Below, piece after piece: positions 44,223 to 55,577 of a stretch of 64,000 nucleotides of DNA. Below the pieces are notes generated by a model, which did not search any database, had not been told where the DNA came from, and was given only the letters and a program-made list of their open reading frames with translations. Position 1 is the first letter of the stretch, and the number at the start of each line of letters is the position of its first letter. The stretch comes from Gigaspora margarita (taxonomy: Eukaryota; Glomeromycota; Glomeromycetes; Diversisporales; Gigasporaceae): NCBI GenBank assembly GCA_009809945.1, contig WTPW01002071.1, positions 1-64,000 of the forward strand, read 5' to 3'. The position numbers were made by a program, and so were the translations under genes.

Positions 44223-45243
44223 AATATTTTATTTTAGCTATATAAGGCAGCCAAAGAACAAAATAAACTACTTCATAGTGCCTTTATAGAGTATAGTAAG
44301 CTTTATTGTAATTGGCTGATTTTTAAATATCATCTTACCATAAGAAAGTCTTATTAAAGTAATAATTTTATATCACAAGATTGAACTTGGAGTCACAAAT
44401 ACAAATTCCTAGAATATGTGACAAACAAATTAGAAAGTTTATGTTTTACTTTATAAACTATTAAAGTAATTTGGTAATCCATAAAGTAATTAAAAAGTTA
44501 AATGAGAAAAACTTATTTCACCTTGAATAGAATATACATTAACAAATATATTGAAATTCTGTACTTGTTAAACAAGCAAGAGGAACCAAAATAAAGAACT
44601 TTATTTTTAGGTAGTAGATGAAGATATAAATTGTTAAATTAGTAAATATTAAACAACAAAGTTTTTTTCTTTGCTTTTTAATTTGTTTTACTCTTTTTAA
44701 GATCTTGTGCATTGAGAAAAGTGAATATTGAAATGTGAAAGAGTATAGTAAATATGAAATGGGCATTAAATATATAAAGAAGTATTAAATATATGGGCTT
44801 GGATATTAAACATAGTGTATAGAGTATAGTGGACTTTAATATTATGAAAACAAAGGAATAATTATAAGGGCAAGCTCTAAAGGTATTTTTTAATTTAATC
44901 ATTTAAACTATGAAAGAAATTCTAAAGAAAAATTAATATTTTTTTTGTATTTAAATCTTTAGTGCATCTTCACAAGATTATTTATGCTTAAATCATAGTT
45001 ATTAGATAATTTTAAAGATTTTGATATTGATGAAAATTTTTAAAAGGTATCAAAATATTAAAAGATAAGTTTGAGTTTTATGTGGTTTTACTTAGGGCAC
45101 TGACATTTATTACCTAATATCCATTTACTATAGGGGCTTACCCCCCACCCCCAGGTAAGATTTTATTTTGGCCAATCAAATTTGACTAACTAACTAAGGT
45201 AAGATTTTTCTTGACCCCCACCCCTAAAATATTACCTAATAAA
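44223..45243. other. Intergenic, no gene seen
   Basis: AT-rich; minus-strand open frames at 44539-44902 are hydrophobic composition artefacts. Just before the MULE palindrome (45130-45240) two CCCCCACCCC blocks and two GGTAAGATTTT words surround a short spacer, possibly a decayed MITE. Confidence 0.3.
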
Positions 45244-45510
45244 GGGGTCGTTTAAAGCCTAGCACCTCACGAAATCACCTGAAGTACGGGAAATCATGGA
45301 ACAAGTAGTGGTTCCAATTTTTTTTCGAGTAGAAATAGAATCTAAATCTACATCTTTTTTTTTTTTTAAAAAAAAAAAATTTTAAAAAAAAAATTTTTTG
45401 AAGCTGGCATATTAAAGCTTTAAATGAGTCATCATGTGACGTTTGGTTTTATTATAATTTTAGCAATACAATACTGCAATAAGTGAAACTTCTTTTTTTT
45501 TTTTTTTTGT

Positions 45511-47742
45511 ATGGTGGATAACTTTATAGTTAGAGAGGGAATTGTGTTCAAGAAAATTGAAGTTGACGAAGGTGAAGGTGCTTTGGAGGGAAATGAAAAT
45601 GAAAGGACTGTATTAGAAGAAAACGAAGTGATTGTGTTGGAAGATAGCAAAGAGGAAAATGAAGAAATATCTGAAGTACCAGCAAACGGAGCACCCGCAG
45701 CATACGAAGGGATAAAAATTTATATATCGCAATCTACAACCTCTGATCAAAGACGAGCGCTTCTCTTCAATATTGGTGAACCATTTGAAGTACCAATGGA
45801 TGAATTCGATCAAGAATGGTGGCCACTTGTTACGAATGTGTGAACAAGGTTCAGTTATAAAAACTATACCAATGGTAATTCTTGGAAGGCATTTTCGTGC
45901 TGATTTATGAAGCATAATAATTCCAGTAGTCGAAAGGAAGGAATTCCTGTTGAAAAGCNGCNAAAAACNAAGGTCCGTCCACCCAATNTTTGCTNNGCAA
46001 AAATTCNGGTNTTACNTTTTGTTAGTGCACAAAAAGTGCAGGTAGAGCGATATAATAAAAGCCCTGATCATAAACATACGCTTGATGAAAGTGAAAAGCT
46101 AAAGCGCTCAGAAGCAGTACNGAAATTAGTTGAGGAAGNAGCGNCCAAAGACTACCCACCAACTGCTATCACGAATGCGGTTAAAGAATATGCGACTAGG
46201 ANGTTNGATCTGGGCTCAAGCGTTAAGGAACTAAGACGTGCTGAGGTTACAAACATTAAATATAAAGTCTGTGAGGTGCAAAATAATAATTTAGGGGGTA
46301 ATTTAAATAAAGAAACTGATATAAAAGAAAGTATTCTTTTTTTAAAAAATCAAGGTTATCATGTTGAACACTACATTACTCCTTGTTGCGCTACATATAG
46401 TCTGGTTTTTATACATCCCTTTCAACTTGTCAAACTCAAAAAACATGGATGGTTAACTCTTATCGATTCGATACATAAAACCAACAAGTATGATTGCTGC
46501 CTGTTTACCTTGTACATATGGGATGTGTATGGCTGTTGGGATGTCGGTGCTCATTTTTTTGTTGATAAAGAAAACAGTAACACAGTCACAGATGCTTTAA
46601 AAATCATAAAAAATTTTGGAAGTCGTTGGAAACCATGATATATCCTTGCCGACCAAAGCCATGTTGAGGCCAATAGTGTAATAAAAGCATTCCGGGTCTC
46701 CAGGGTGGTAAGCAAGAATGTACAGTAATTCTTTGCACAGTTCATGTAGTATGGGTATGGATGAATAAAATATATGAAACAAAGGCCCGAGGAAAAATGA
46801 TCCAAGCAATGCATAAAACTACAAAGATCGGATGTGATGAGCTTATCAAAGAGGCGATTGACTTGTGTCAAGTTACCGGCATAAAAAATTATATTAAACG
46901 AATTATCAAAACAATTCAAATTGATGGGCTTTATGGGCTCGACAGCATTCACCACTTTTATTACAAGTGACTTCGACGAATGCCCTGGAATCATACCATA
47001 GTGAATTAAAAAAGACAACATTGTCGAGTCATGGTTTAATAGGTATAATACAAAAATCATGTCTTTAATTAGACTAGTAGCCCGATTTTATTTTATTTTT
47101 TTTTTAAAAAAAATGGTTAAAGATTTTTTTTTATTAAACATTTTATTTATTCTATTTATATTAGGCGCATGTCATAAAATTGTCACCCTGGATTTAAAAA
47201 AACGCACTGACTCAGAACATGTGGCATTCGAATTCAGAATTAAGCAGATTTCAGTTGTTGGTATTGATGATGAGATTCTTGATCAAATTCATAAGCTTCC
47301 ATTTCCAATCCAACAGTTAATCGTTGATGAAGTTTGTGCCATTGAAAAAAGGATTGCGAAAGGTAAAAAACCTTCCAGTTTAACTTCGCCTAGTTGTTCC
47401 TGCTTGTTCTTTTGTCGGTACTTACTTCCTTGCCAACATATTTTTCATGAACATGTGTATGGTGATAAACAACTATTAACTTTAAATGTGTGGGAGCAAT
47501 TTCAAAATATGTTTGTAGAAAATGGTTTCAAAATATATGAGCGTCATGAATTAGTGGGAATAGAATTGCCTAAAAAAACTGAAGCAGAAAAAGCTACTGA
47601 AAAAAGGCATTCAATTGTTAATGAATTAATAGAAAGAACTCGAAGTGCGTACTGGAAGATGGAAGATGAAGGAAACCCACAAGAAAAATATGAATTTATT
47701 AAAAATTTAAAAAATTCTTTAAATCATATTTTAAATAAATAA
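45511..47742 (+). pseudogene. MULE transposase with SWIM zinc finger, left copy
   Basis: Mutator-like transposase. Order: acidic N-terminus (MVDNFIVREGIVFKKIEVDE), a basic DNA-binding-like region (VRPPN...AKDYPPTAITNAVKEY), the catalytic DDE core, and a C-terminal SWIM finger CSC...PCQH (codons 47395-47403 and 47431-47439). First Asp is in LIDSIHKTNKYDC (46465-46467), second in ILADQSHVEAN (46651-46653), Glu in NALESYHS (46988-46990). Breaks: TGA at 45841 (the right arm has TGG), TGA at 45904-45906 in both arms, TGA at 46636-46638 (CGA in the right arm), a one-base deletion near 46690, and a low-complexity frame break or intron near 47085-47163 ending TATATTAG. Ambiguous bases at 45959-46205. 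Dead. The final frame (47059-47742) is the longest intact part, with SWIM and a Lys/Glu-rich tail. Confidence 0.88.
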
Positions 47743-48420
47743 ATAAATATATTCTTTACGTACATATGCATAACTTATATAACTTATTTTTATTAAAATA
47801 TATATCTTAAAAATATTATATAATTAAAATAAATTTAATGTTACTGAGTAAGGGGTAGGTAGATATTAGCGACATCATATTTGGTTTAATCTAACACAAG
47901 TTTTAATTTGACGTATAATTTTTTATTCATTCTAATACAAATTATACATCATAATAACTAAATTATAATAGTATTAAGTCACAGTAATTAAGCAAAAAAA
48001 AGACCAGTTCCCAAATCTTACTGTGATTCTATGTTTCAACTAAACTACAAAAGATATTAGTACATTCTAAAAATTTAACAAAAAACACAAAAAAAAAGAA
48101 TTTAGTACTTCNNTTCTATTCTCAATTTCAAATTTCTTTGACCAGCNTGAGTTAGTACTCACTAAAGTTCAGAACCCTATCGCCGGTTCTTTGAATTCTA
48201 ATAAGGCCAAATCCTACAAGAAAAAGAAAATATAAATACCGCTAAAGAAAAAAAAATAATAATACTTAACTGCGAAAGTTCAGAACCATGTACTTGAAAT
48301 CTAGATCCTGACAAACTTATATACTTTAAATATATTAGAGAAATGCCGTGAGAAAACCATTATAAGAAAAAAAAAATTAAAAAATATTAAAAAATAAAAA
48401 AATTAAACAAAAAAAAATTA

Positions 48421-48689
48421 AAACCAACATTGAAGAGAAGCACTCATCTTTGATCAGAGGTTGTAGATTGCGATGTATAAATTTTTATCCCTTCGTATGC
48501 TGCGGGTGCTCCGTTTGCTGGTACTTCAGATATTTCTTCATTTTCCTCTTCGCTATCTTCCAACACAATCACTTTGTTTTTCTCTAATACAGTCCTTTCA
48601 TTTTCATTTCCCTCCAAAGCACCTTCACCTTCGTCAACTTCAATTTCCTCAAACACAATTCCCTCTCTAACTATAAAGCTATCCGCCAT
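48421..48689 (-). pseudogene. Truncated MULE transposase 5' fragment (left arm, inner)
   Basis: Minus-strand copy of the first 82 codons (MADSFIVREGIVFEEIEVDE and on to QSTTSDQR), cut where the palindrome's inner repeat ends (AAACCAACATTG). Beyond its ATG lies unrelated sequence (TCTTCATTGAGCTGTTTGAG) up to the gap. It differs from the full copies by several transitions. Confidence 0.85.
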
Positions 48690-48779
48690 ATCTTCATTGA
48701 GCTGTTTGAGTAATAGGTACAGCTGCTGATTTTGGGTATAGAGCCTTCCAAATTCTTGGTGGTAGCAGTGGTAGTGATG

Positions 48780-49385
48780 NNNNNNNNNNNNNNNNNNNNN
48801 NNNNNNNNNNNNNNNNNNNNNNNNNNNNNNNNNNNNNNNNNNNNNNNNNNNNNNNNNNNNNNNNNNNNNNNNNNNNNNNNNNNNNNNNNNNNNNNNNNNN
48901 NNNNNNNNNNNNNNNNNNNNNNNNNNNNNNNNNNNNNNNNNNNNNNNNNNNNNNNNNNNNNNNNNNNNNNNNNNNNNNNNNNNNNNNNNNNNNNNNNNNN
49001 NNNNNNNNNNNNNNNNNNNNNNNNNNNNNNNNNNNNNNNNNNNNNNNNNNNNNNNNNNNNNNNNNNNNNNNNNNNNNNNNNNNNNNNNNNNNNNNNNNNN
49101 NNNNNNNNNNNNNNNNNNNNNNNNNNNNNNNNNNNNNNNNNNNNNNNNNNNNNNNNNNNNNNNNNNNNNNNNNNNNNNNNNNNNNNNNNNNNNNNNNNNN
49201 NNNNNNNNNNNNNNNNNNNNNNNNNNNNNNNNNNNNNNNNNNNNNNNNNNNNNNNNNNNNNNNNNNNNNNNNNNNNNNNNNNNNNNNNNNNNNNNNNNNN
49301 NNNNNNNNNNNNNNNNNNNNNNNNNNNNNNNNNNNNNNNNNNNNNNNNNNNNNNNNNNNNNNNNNNNNNNNNNNNNNNNNNNNNN
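48780..49385. other. Assembly gap (606 N)
   Basis: Exactly at the centre of the MULE palindrome. Inverted repeats of this size are hard to assemble, so the join across it is unproven. Confidence 0.98.
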
Positions 49386-49403
49386 TTTTTTTTTTTTTTT
49401 TGT

Positions 49404-49680
49404 ATGGCGGATAACTTTATAGTTAAAGAGGGAATTGTGTTCAAGGAAATTGAAGTTGACGAAGGTGAAGGTGCTTTGGAGAGAAATGAAAATGAAAGGA
49501 CTGTATTAGAGGAAAATGAAGTGATTGTATTGGAAAATAGCGAAGAGGAAAATGAAGAAATATCTGAAGTACTAGCAAACGGAGCACCCGCAGCATACGA
49601 AGGGATAAAAATTTATATATCGCAATCTACAACCTCTGATCAAAGACAAGCGCTTCTTTTCAATGTTGGTTTTAATTTTT
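49404..49680 (+). pseudogene. Truncated MULE transposase 5' fragment (right arm, inner)
   Basis: MADNFIVKEGIVFKEIEVDE and on to STTSDQRQALLFNVG, then running into the inner repeat boundary. Mirror partner of 48421-48689. Preceded by a T tract, like the full copy at 45511. Confidence 0.85.
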
Positions 49681-50316
49681 TTTGTTTAATTTTTTTATTT
49701 TTTAATATTTTTTAATTTTTTCTAATATATTTAAAGTATATAAATTTGTCGGGATCTAGATTTCAAGTACATGGTTCTGAACTTTCGCAGTTAAGTATTA
49801 TTTTTTTTTTTCTTTAGCGGTATTTATATTTTCTTTTTCTTGTAGGATTTGGCCTTATTAGAATTCAAAGAACCGGCGATAGGGTTCTGAACTTTAGTGA
49901 GTACTAACTCANGCTNGTCAAAGAAATTTGAAATTGAGAATAGAAACGAAGTACTAAATTCTTTTTTTTTGTGTTTTTTGTTAAATTTTTAGAATGTACT
50001 AATATCTTTTGTAGTTTAGTTGAAACATAGAATCNCAGTAAGATTTGGGAACTGGTCTTTTTTTTGCTTAATTACTGTGACTTAATACTATTATAATTTA
50101 GTTATTATGATGTATAATTTGTATTAGAATGAATAAAAAATTATACGTCAAATTAAAACTTGTGTTAGATTAAACCAAATATGATATCACTAATATCTAC
50201 CTACCCCTTACTCAGTAACATTAAATTTATTTTAATTATATAATATTTTTAAGATATATATTTTAATAAAAATAAGTTATATAAGTTATGCATATATACG
50301 TAAAGAATATATTTAT

Positions 50317-52543
50317 TTATTTATTTAAAATATGATTTAAAGAATTTTTTAAATTTTTAATAAATTCATCTTTTTCTTGTGGGTTTCCTTTATCTTCCAT
50401 CTTCCAGTACGCACTTCGAGTTCTTTTTATTAATTCATTAACAATTGAATGCCTTTTTTCAGTGGCTTTTTCTGCTTCAGTTTTTTTAGGCAATTCTATT
50501 TCCACTAATTCACGATGCTCATATATTTCGAAACCATTTTCTACAAACATATTTTGAAATTGCTCCCACACATTTAAAGTTAATAGTTGTTTATCACCAT
50601 ACACATGTTCATGGAAAATATGTCGGCAAGGAAGTAAGTACTGACAAAAGAACAAGCAGGAACAACTAGGCGAAGTTAAACCAGAAGGTTTTTTACCTTT
50701 TGCAATCCTTTTTTCAACGGCACAAACTTCATCAATGATTAACTTTGGATTGGAAATGGAAGCTTATGAATTTGATCAAGAATCTCATCATCAATACCAA
50801 CAACTGAAATCTGCTTAATTCTGAATTCGAATGCCACATGTTCCGAGTCAGTGCATTTTTTTAAATCCAGGGTGACAATTTTATGACATGCGCCTAATAT
50901 AAATAGAATAAATAAAAATGTTTAATAAAAAAAAAATCTTTAACCATTTTTTTTTAAATAAAATAAAATCGGGCTACTAGTCTAATTAAAGACATGATTT
51001 TTGTATTATACCTATTAAACCATGACTCGACAATATTGTCCTTTTTAATTTACTATGGTATGATTCCAGGGCATTCGTCGAAGTCACTTGTAATAAAAGT
51101 GGTGAATGCTGTTGAGCCCATAAAGCCCATCGATTTGAATTGTTTTGATAATTTCGTTTAATATAATTTTTTATGCCGGTAACTTGACACAAGTCAATCA
51201 CCTCTTTGATAAGCTTATCACATCTGATCTTTGTAGTTTATGCATTGCTTGGATCATTTTTCCTCGGGCCTTTGTTTCATATATTTTATTCATCCATACC
51301 CATACTACATGAACTGTGCAAAGAATTACTGTACATTCTTGCTCACCACCCTGAAGACCCGGAAATGCTTTTATTACACTATTGGCCTCAACATGGCTTT
51401 GGTCAGCAAGGATATATCGTGGTTTCCAATGAGTTCCAAATTTTTTTATGATTTTTAAAGCATCTGTGACTGTGTCACTGTCTTTTTTATCAACAAAAAA
51501 ATGGGCACCGACATCCCAATAGCCATACACATCCCATATGTACAAGGTAAACAGGCGGCAATCATACTTGTTGGTTTTATGTGTCGAATCGATAAGAGTT
51601 AACTATCTATGTTTTTCGAGTTTGACAAGTTGAAAGGGATGTATAAAAACCAGACTATATGTAGCACGACAAGGAGTAACGTAGTGTTCAACATGATAAC
51701 CTTGATTTTTTAAAAAAAGAATACTTTCTTTTATATCAGTTTCTTTATTTAAATTACCCCCTAAATTATTATTTTGCACCTCACAGACTTTATATTTAAT
51801 GTTTGTAACCTCAGCACGTCTTAGTTCCTTAACGCTTGAGCCCAGATCNAACNTCCTAGTCGCATATTCTTTAACCGCATTCGTGATAGCAGTTGGTGGG
51901 TAGTCTTTGGGCGCTTCTTCCTCAACTAATTTCCGTACTGCTTCTGAGCGCTTTAGCTTTTCACTTTCATCAAGCGTATGTGTATGATTAGGGCTTTTAT
52001 TATATCGCTCTACCTGCACTTTTTGTGCACTAACAAAATGTAACACCTGAATTTTTGCAGAGCAAAAATTGGGTGGACGGACCTTTGTTTTTCGCTGCTT
52101 TTCAACAGGAATTCCTTCCTTTCGACTACTGGAATTATTATGCTTCATAAATCAGCACGAAAATGCCTTCCAAGAATTACCATTGGTATAGTTTTTATAA
52201 CTGAACCTTGTCCACACATTCGTAACAAGTGGCCATCATTCTTGATTGAATTCATCCATTGGTACTTCAAATAGTTCACCAATATTGAAGAGAAGCGCTC
52301 GTCTTTGATCAGAGGTTGTAGATTGCGATGTATAAATTTTTATCTCTTCGTATGCTGCGGGTGCTCCGTTTGCTAGTACTTTAGATATTTCTTCATTTTC
52401 CTCTTCGCTATCTTCCAGCACAATCACTTCGTTTTTCTCTAATACAGTTCTTTCATTTTCATTTCCTTCCAAAGCACCTTCACCTTCGTCAACTTCAATT
52501 TCCTCGAACACAATTCCCTCTCTAACTATAAAGTTATCCGCTA
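50317..52543 (-). pseudogene. MULE transposase with SWIM zinc finger, right copy
   Basis: Mirror copy of 45511-47742. The start codon is ATA instead of ATG. The N-terminal frame 52511-52236 continues through TGG where the left arm has TGA, then meets the shared TGA. The middle frame 52148-51603 (MKHNNSSSRKEGIPVEKQRK) has two ambiguous bases. The core frame 51545-51198 keeps both Asp residues (YILADQSHVEANSVIKAFPG), and 51201-50986 keeps the catalytic Glu (NALESYHSKLK). The C-terminal frame 50655-50317 has part of the SWIM finger (PCRHIFHEHVYGDKQL); the CSC half is just upstream in another frame. Less damaged than the left copy in the core, but still broken by a frameshift between the two Asp blocks and the Glu, by the missing start and by the shared stop. 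Confidence 0.88.
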
Positions 52544-52837
52544 TACAAAAAAAAAAAAAAAGAAGTTTCTTTAAAAAAAAAAAAAACGGTTCACTTATTG
52601 CAGTATTTTAATGCTAAAATTATAATAAAACCAAATGTCACATAATGACTCATTTAAAGCTTTAATATGCCGGCTTCAAAAAAATTTTTTTTTAAAATTT
52701 TTTTTTTTAAAAAAAAAAAAAAAAAAGATGTAGATTTAGATTCTATTTCTACTCGAAAAAAAATTGAAACCACTACTTGTTCCATGATTTCCCGTACTTC
52801 GGGTGATTTCGTGAGGTGCCAGGCTTTAAATGTCCCC

Positions 52838-53019
52838 ATATATTAGTAAATCTGATGATGATCCTTATGAAAAGTTTTTTTGTACTAAATAAATATTATT
52901 TTTGGCTCTAAGTTAAGTTGTAGAGCAGGTTTTTGTGCATCAACTGCCAAAATTTCATTAAAATTAGACTTGTTGTCTGGAGCATAGTAGAGGACTTACT
53001 TTTTCAGGAATTTGTAGAT
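52838..53019. other. Spacer with a weak copy of the arm modules
   Basis: Contains TTAAGTTGTAGAGCAGGTTT followed 30 bp later by AAAATTAGACTTGTTGTCTG, in the same order and spacing as the two modules of the foldback arm at 21725. No gene. Confidence 0.35.
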
Positions 53020-55525
53020 CACGTGATCACCACCTACTAGAGACCATTAGCAAAATTGTCTGTCTGTCCACAGATCATTGTCCATCTGTCTGATCATGTG
53101 ATAAATACCTACAAGAGGTGCAAAAGTATCATTTTTGATAGATCTGTGATTGCTTTTTTGATAGGTCTAAAATGTACTCCCAAATTGATTTACATTCTTG
53201 ATGTGTTTATAGAATTGACTAATAGAAGCTGTACCAATTTTTTAATATTTTGAGCAAAGCTATTTCAACAACTACTGGGCCAAATTTGATATTTTTTTAT
53301 TTGAATTCTATGAATTCATAGAATTTAAATAAAAAATAATTCATCGAATTTGGTCTGGTGGTATTGAGATATCTTTGCTCAAAGTTGAAGAAAAATCAAA
53401 ATGACTATTTAAATTAAAACTGCACCAATTTTTTTAAAAAACTTGAGCGAAGCTATCTCCACAACCACTGGACCAAAATTGATAATTTTTTTTTATTTGA
53501 ATTTTATGAATTCCATAGAATTTAAATAAAAAAATTTCAGCAAAATTGGTCTAGTGGTAGTGGAGATAACTTGCTCAAATATTTTTAAAAGAATTGGTAT
53601 TTAGATAGACATTTTGGTTTTTCTTTACATTTGAGTGAAGCTATCTTCTCTCCCACCAAACCAAATTCGATGAAGTATTTTTTATTTAAATTCTATGAAT
53701 TCATAGAATTCAAATAAAAAAAATTATTAAATTTGGTCCAGATAGCTTCGCTCAAAGTTTTTTAAAAAAATTGGCATAGCTTTAATTTTGATAGGTGGTT
53801 TGTTTTTTTTAACTTTGTGCAAAAATATATCTACTACCACCAGACCAAATTCGATGAATTTTTTTTATTTAAATTCTATGAGATTCATAGAATTCAAATA
53901 AAAAAAATTATCAAATTTGGTCCAGTGGTTGTGGAGATAACTTCGCTCAAAGTTTTTTTTAAAAAAATTGGCGCAGCTTTAATTTAGATAGACGTTTTGA
54001 TTTTTCTTCAACTTTGAGTAAAGATATCTCTATTACCACCAGACCAAATTTGATGAATTATTTTTTATTTAAATTCTATGAATTCATAGAATTCAAATAA
54101 AAAAAATTATCAAATTTGGTCTAGTGGTTATGAAGATAGCTTCATTCAAGTTTTTTTTAAAAAAAATTAGCACAGCTTTAATTTTGATAGATGTTTTGTT
54201 TTTTTTTTAACTTTAAGCGAAGATATCTCCACTACTACCAGACTAAATTCAATGAATTTTTTTTATTTAAATTCTATGGGATTCATAAAATTCAAATAAA
54301 AAAAATTATCAAATTTGGTCCAGTAGTTATGGAGATAGCTTCGCTTAAATTTTTTTAAAAAAATTGGCACAGCTTTAATTTTGATAGATATTTTGTTTTT
54401 TTTAACTTTGAGTGAAGATATTTCCACTACCACCAGACCAAATTCGATGAATTTTTTTTATTTAAATTCTATGAGATTTATAGAATTCAAATAAAAAAAA
54501 TTATCAAATTTGGTCCAGTCGTTGTAGAAATAACTTCACTCAAAAATTTTTAAAAGAATTGGCATTTAGATAGATGTTTTGGTTTTTTTTCACCTTTAAT
54601 GAAGCTATCTCCTCTCCTACTAGACCAAATCTGATGAAGTATTTTTTATTTAAATTCTATGAATTCATAGAATTCAAATAAAAAAAAATTATCAAATTTG
54701 GTCTAGTAATTATGGAGAAAGCTTCGTTCAAGTTTTTTTTTAAAAAAATTGGCACAGCTTTAATTTTGATAGGTGTTTTGTTTTTTTTTAAATTTAAGCG
54801 AAAATATCTCCACTACCACCAGACTAAATTCAATAAATTTTTTTTATTTATATTCTATGGGATTCATAAAATTCAAATAAAAAAAAATTATCAAATTTGG
54901 TCTGGTAGTTATGAAGATAGCTTCGCTCAAAGTTTTTTAAAAAAATTGGCACAGCTTTAATTTTGATAGGTGTTTTGTTTTTTTAACTTTGACGAAGATA
55001 TCTCCACTACCACCAGACCAAATTCGATGAATTTTTTTATTTAAATTCTATGGGATTCATAGAATTCAAATAAAAAAAATTATCAAATTTGGTCTAGTGG
55101 TTGTGGAGATAACTTTGTTCAAAGTTTTTTTTTAAAAAAATTAGTGCAGCTTTAATTTATATAGACATTTTCATTTACCACCAGACCAAATTCAATGAAT
55201 TATTTTTTATTTAAATTCTATGAATTCATAGAATTCAAATAAAAAAATTATCAAATTTGGTCCAGTGGTTGTTGAGATAGCTTCGCTCAAAATATAAAAA
55301 ATTGGTACAGTCTCTATTAGTCTATTCTATAAACATATCAAGAACGTAAATCAATTTTGGAGTACATTTTAGACCTATCAAAAAAGCAACCACAGATCTA
55401 TCAAAAATGATTTTTTTGCACTAGAGGCTATTAGCAAAATTGCTGTCTGTCTGATCACATAATAAACACCTACTAGAAGCCATTAGCAAAAATTGCTGTC
55501 TATCTGATCACATGATATATAAATA
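53020..55525. mobile_element. Hairpin array C inside 230-bp terminal inverted repeats
   Basis: Terminal arms 53020-53250 and 55290-55525 are inverted copies sharing GATAGATCTGTGATTGCTTT, TTGATAGGTCTAAAATGTAC and AATTGATTTAC. The outermost part is itself partly duplicated on the right (two GCTGTCTGTCTGATCACAT-like words). Between them lie about 11 hairpins spaced about 195 bp (near 53275, 53460, 53640, 53830, 54030, 54230, 54430, 54610, 54815, 55005, 55180). Arms are like CCACCAGACCAAATTCGATG / CAAATTTGGTCCAGTGGT around TTAAATTCTATGAATTCATA then GAATTCAAA. Spacer direction flips once, between the second and third hairpin. Non-coding; TTCAAACTTTG/CAAAGTTT words bracket each spacer. Confidence 0.88.
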
Positions 55526-55577
55526 TAATAAATACTGTTATACAATCGATTTTACACAAATTTTTTTCATTGAACTA

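Larger units (their letters stand above)
45244..52837. mobile_element. 7.6-kb palindrome of two MULE transposons
   Basis: Left arm 45244-48780 and right arm 49385-52837 are reverse complements with scattered differences, mostly C/T and G/A. Outer ends: GGGGTCGTTTAAAGCCTAGC then ACCTCACGAAATCACC on the left, GGGGACATTTAAAGCCTGGC then ACCTCACGAAATCACC on the right (reverse complement). Each arm holds, from outside in, about 265 bp of terminal sequence, a transposase pseudogene, about 680 bp of 3' region, and a back-to-front copy of the first 270 bp of the transposase gene. The centre is a 606-base N gap. Differences such as ATG against ATA at the start codon and TGA against CGA argue that the arms are real separate copies. 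No equal target repeats flank it. Confidence 0.8.

Noticed and set aside
44539..44902. Overlapping minus-strand frames with hydrophobic segments (possible membrane protein)
   Set aside because: Two frames overlap over the same AT-rich bases, no start context, no conserved motif.
48671..49715. Long open frames crossing the N gap
   Set aside because: Their length comes from N bases read as X.
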